Source of the DNA: Arenicellales bacterium
GTDB lineage: Bacteria; Pseudomonadota; Gammaproteobacteria; Arenicellales; JAJDZL01
NCBI GenBank assembly: GCA_951813075.1
Contig: OX638343.1
Coordinates: 1,709,999 to 1,773,998 of the forward strand
Direction: 5' to 3'
Length of the DNA stretch: 64,000 nucleotides
A model generated the notes under the pieces. That model saw only the letters and a program-made list of their open reading frames with translations, was not told where the DNA came from and ran no database searches. This document shows, piece after piece, positions 63,421 to 64,000 of the stretch. The stretch's first letter is position 1, and each line of letters opens with the position of its first letter. Position numbers and translations under genes: made by a program.

Positions 63421-64000
63421 AGACGAGAAACGGCACGAAAAGCACCCGGAAAAGCCCACCGCGAGGGCGTCACCTTGGTCCAACTCATGGACATGTTCCC
63501 GGACGAGGAAGTCGCTACCGAGTGGTTCGAGGCCATCATCTGGCCGAACGGACGCCATTGCCCGAAGTGCGGATCGGAGCGCACCCGCGAGGCTTCCCAC
63601 AAGTACATGCCCTACTGGTGCACGGACTACCGTTCCTACTTCTCGGTCAAGACTGGCACCGCAATGCAGGCGTCGAAAATCCCGCTCCGCAAGTGGGCCA
63701 TCGCGATCTACCTGTGCCTGACCAGCCTCAAGAGCGTCTCCAGCATGAAGCTCCAGCGCGACATCGGCGTCTCGCAGCCTACGGCGTGGTTAATGTTGCA
63801 CCGGATCAGGGAGGCATGGGCCGGTGATGATGATGACCAGCTCGACGGGCCGGCCGAGGTTGACGAGACCTACATCGGCGGCAAACGCAAGAACATGTCG
63901 CTCTCCAAGCGGAAAGAGCTGGCGGGTACGGGCCGCGGCGTGGTCGGCAAGACCACCGTGATCGGTGTGAAGGATCGCGACAGCGGTGAGGTCCGCGCCG
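63421..64000 (+). CDS. IS1595-family transposase, partial at window edge
   Basis: The frame reads APGKAHREGVTLVQLMDMFP, WPNGRHCPKCGSERTREASH, TGTAMQASKIPLRKWAIAIY, SVSSMKLQRDIGVSQPTAW, and EVDETYIGGKRKN with the first catalytic Asp of the DDE set, then runs off the window. No ATG is found before L-M-D at 63487 although coding similarity begins near 63421; a TTG lies at 63475. The zinc ribbon keeps CPKC but the second pair is WCTDYRSYFS, where relatives have WCxDC. The segment is much richer in G and C than its surroundings, which suggests recent transfer. The right end of the element is outside the window. Confidence 0.82.

Overview
The window looks like chromosomal DNA of an uncultured gammaproteobacterium of moderate GC. 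The main support is the order aroQ-accB-accC-prmA next to a dsbD/tlpA pair, a layout typical of Gammaproteobacteria. A Shemin-type 5-aminolevulinate synthase (hemA/ALAS) sits beside them. That enzyme is the usual route to haem in Alphaproteobacteria and mitochondria and is rare in Gammaproteobacteria, so the lineage call stays tentative.

Layout. (1) 1-7.7 kb, minus strand: a partial flavin monooxygenase, ALAS, PrmA, acetyl-CoA carboxylase subunits AccC and AccB, AroQ, a TlpA thioredoxin and an unusual DsbD. (2) 8-17.6 kb, plus strand, an iron block: a DUF4856 protein, a di-iron hydroxylase, a ferric-iron ABC transporter (FbpABC-like), an alpha/beta hydrolase, FxsA, a probable Fur-repressed small RNA or small-protein transcript, and a fatty acid desaturase. 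Three good Fur boxes lie in this block, and a fur gene lies at 62.6-63.1 kb. (3) 18-52.6 kb, a defence and mobile-element island: an OLD-like ATPase pair, a Fic protein, a decayed zeta toxin, a five-gene McrBC-type locus with long coiled coils that resembles the CoCoNuT class, a frameshifted DUF4209 protein, a group II intron-like remnant, a trypsin-like protease with a lipoprotein, an ISKra4-like element, an IS256 remnant, a HEPN-SNF2 helicase with a sacsin-like ATPase, and a D12 methyltransferase with a ParB-like and an unknown protein. (4) 53.2-62.4 kb, B12 scavenging: a cobalamin riboswitch, btuB, btuF, btuC, btuD, a long repeat-bearing TonB-like protein, and convergent cobQ. (5) 62.6-64 kb: fur and an IS1595-type transposase that runs off the window.

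How the genes fit together. Fur (62.6 kb) probably represses the fbp operon, the DUF4856 operon and the short transcript at 16.27-16.56 kb under low-iron control. The Btu proteins and the TonB-like protein would import cobalamin or a precursor, and CobQ would amidate it. The island carries several independent layers of likely anti-phage defence, many of them decayed, between two stable metabolic blocks. A copy of one small zeta-associated gene occurs near each end of the core of the island (22.9 kb and 52.5 kb), both now in gene graveyards.

The strongest candidates for new biology are the coiled-coil McrB/McrC-like, Hsp70-like and nuclease locus (24.2-32.1 kb), the Fur-controlled short transcript (16.24-16.56 kb), the DsbD with two N-terminal domains and no C-terminal thioredoxin, the TonB-like protein with four repeats, and the methyltransferase/ParB-like/unknown cassette. 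All family calls were made by eye from motifs; no database search was run.
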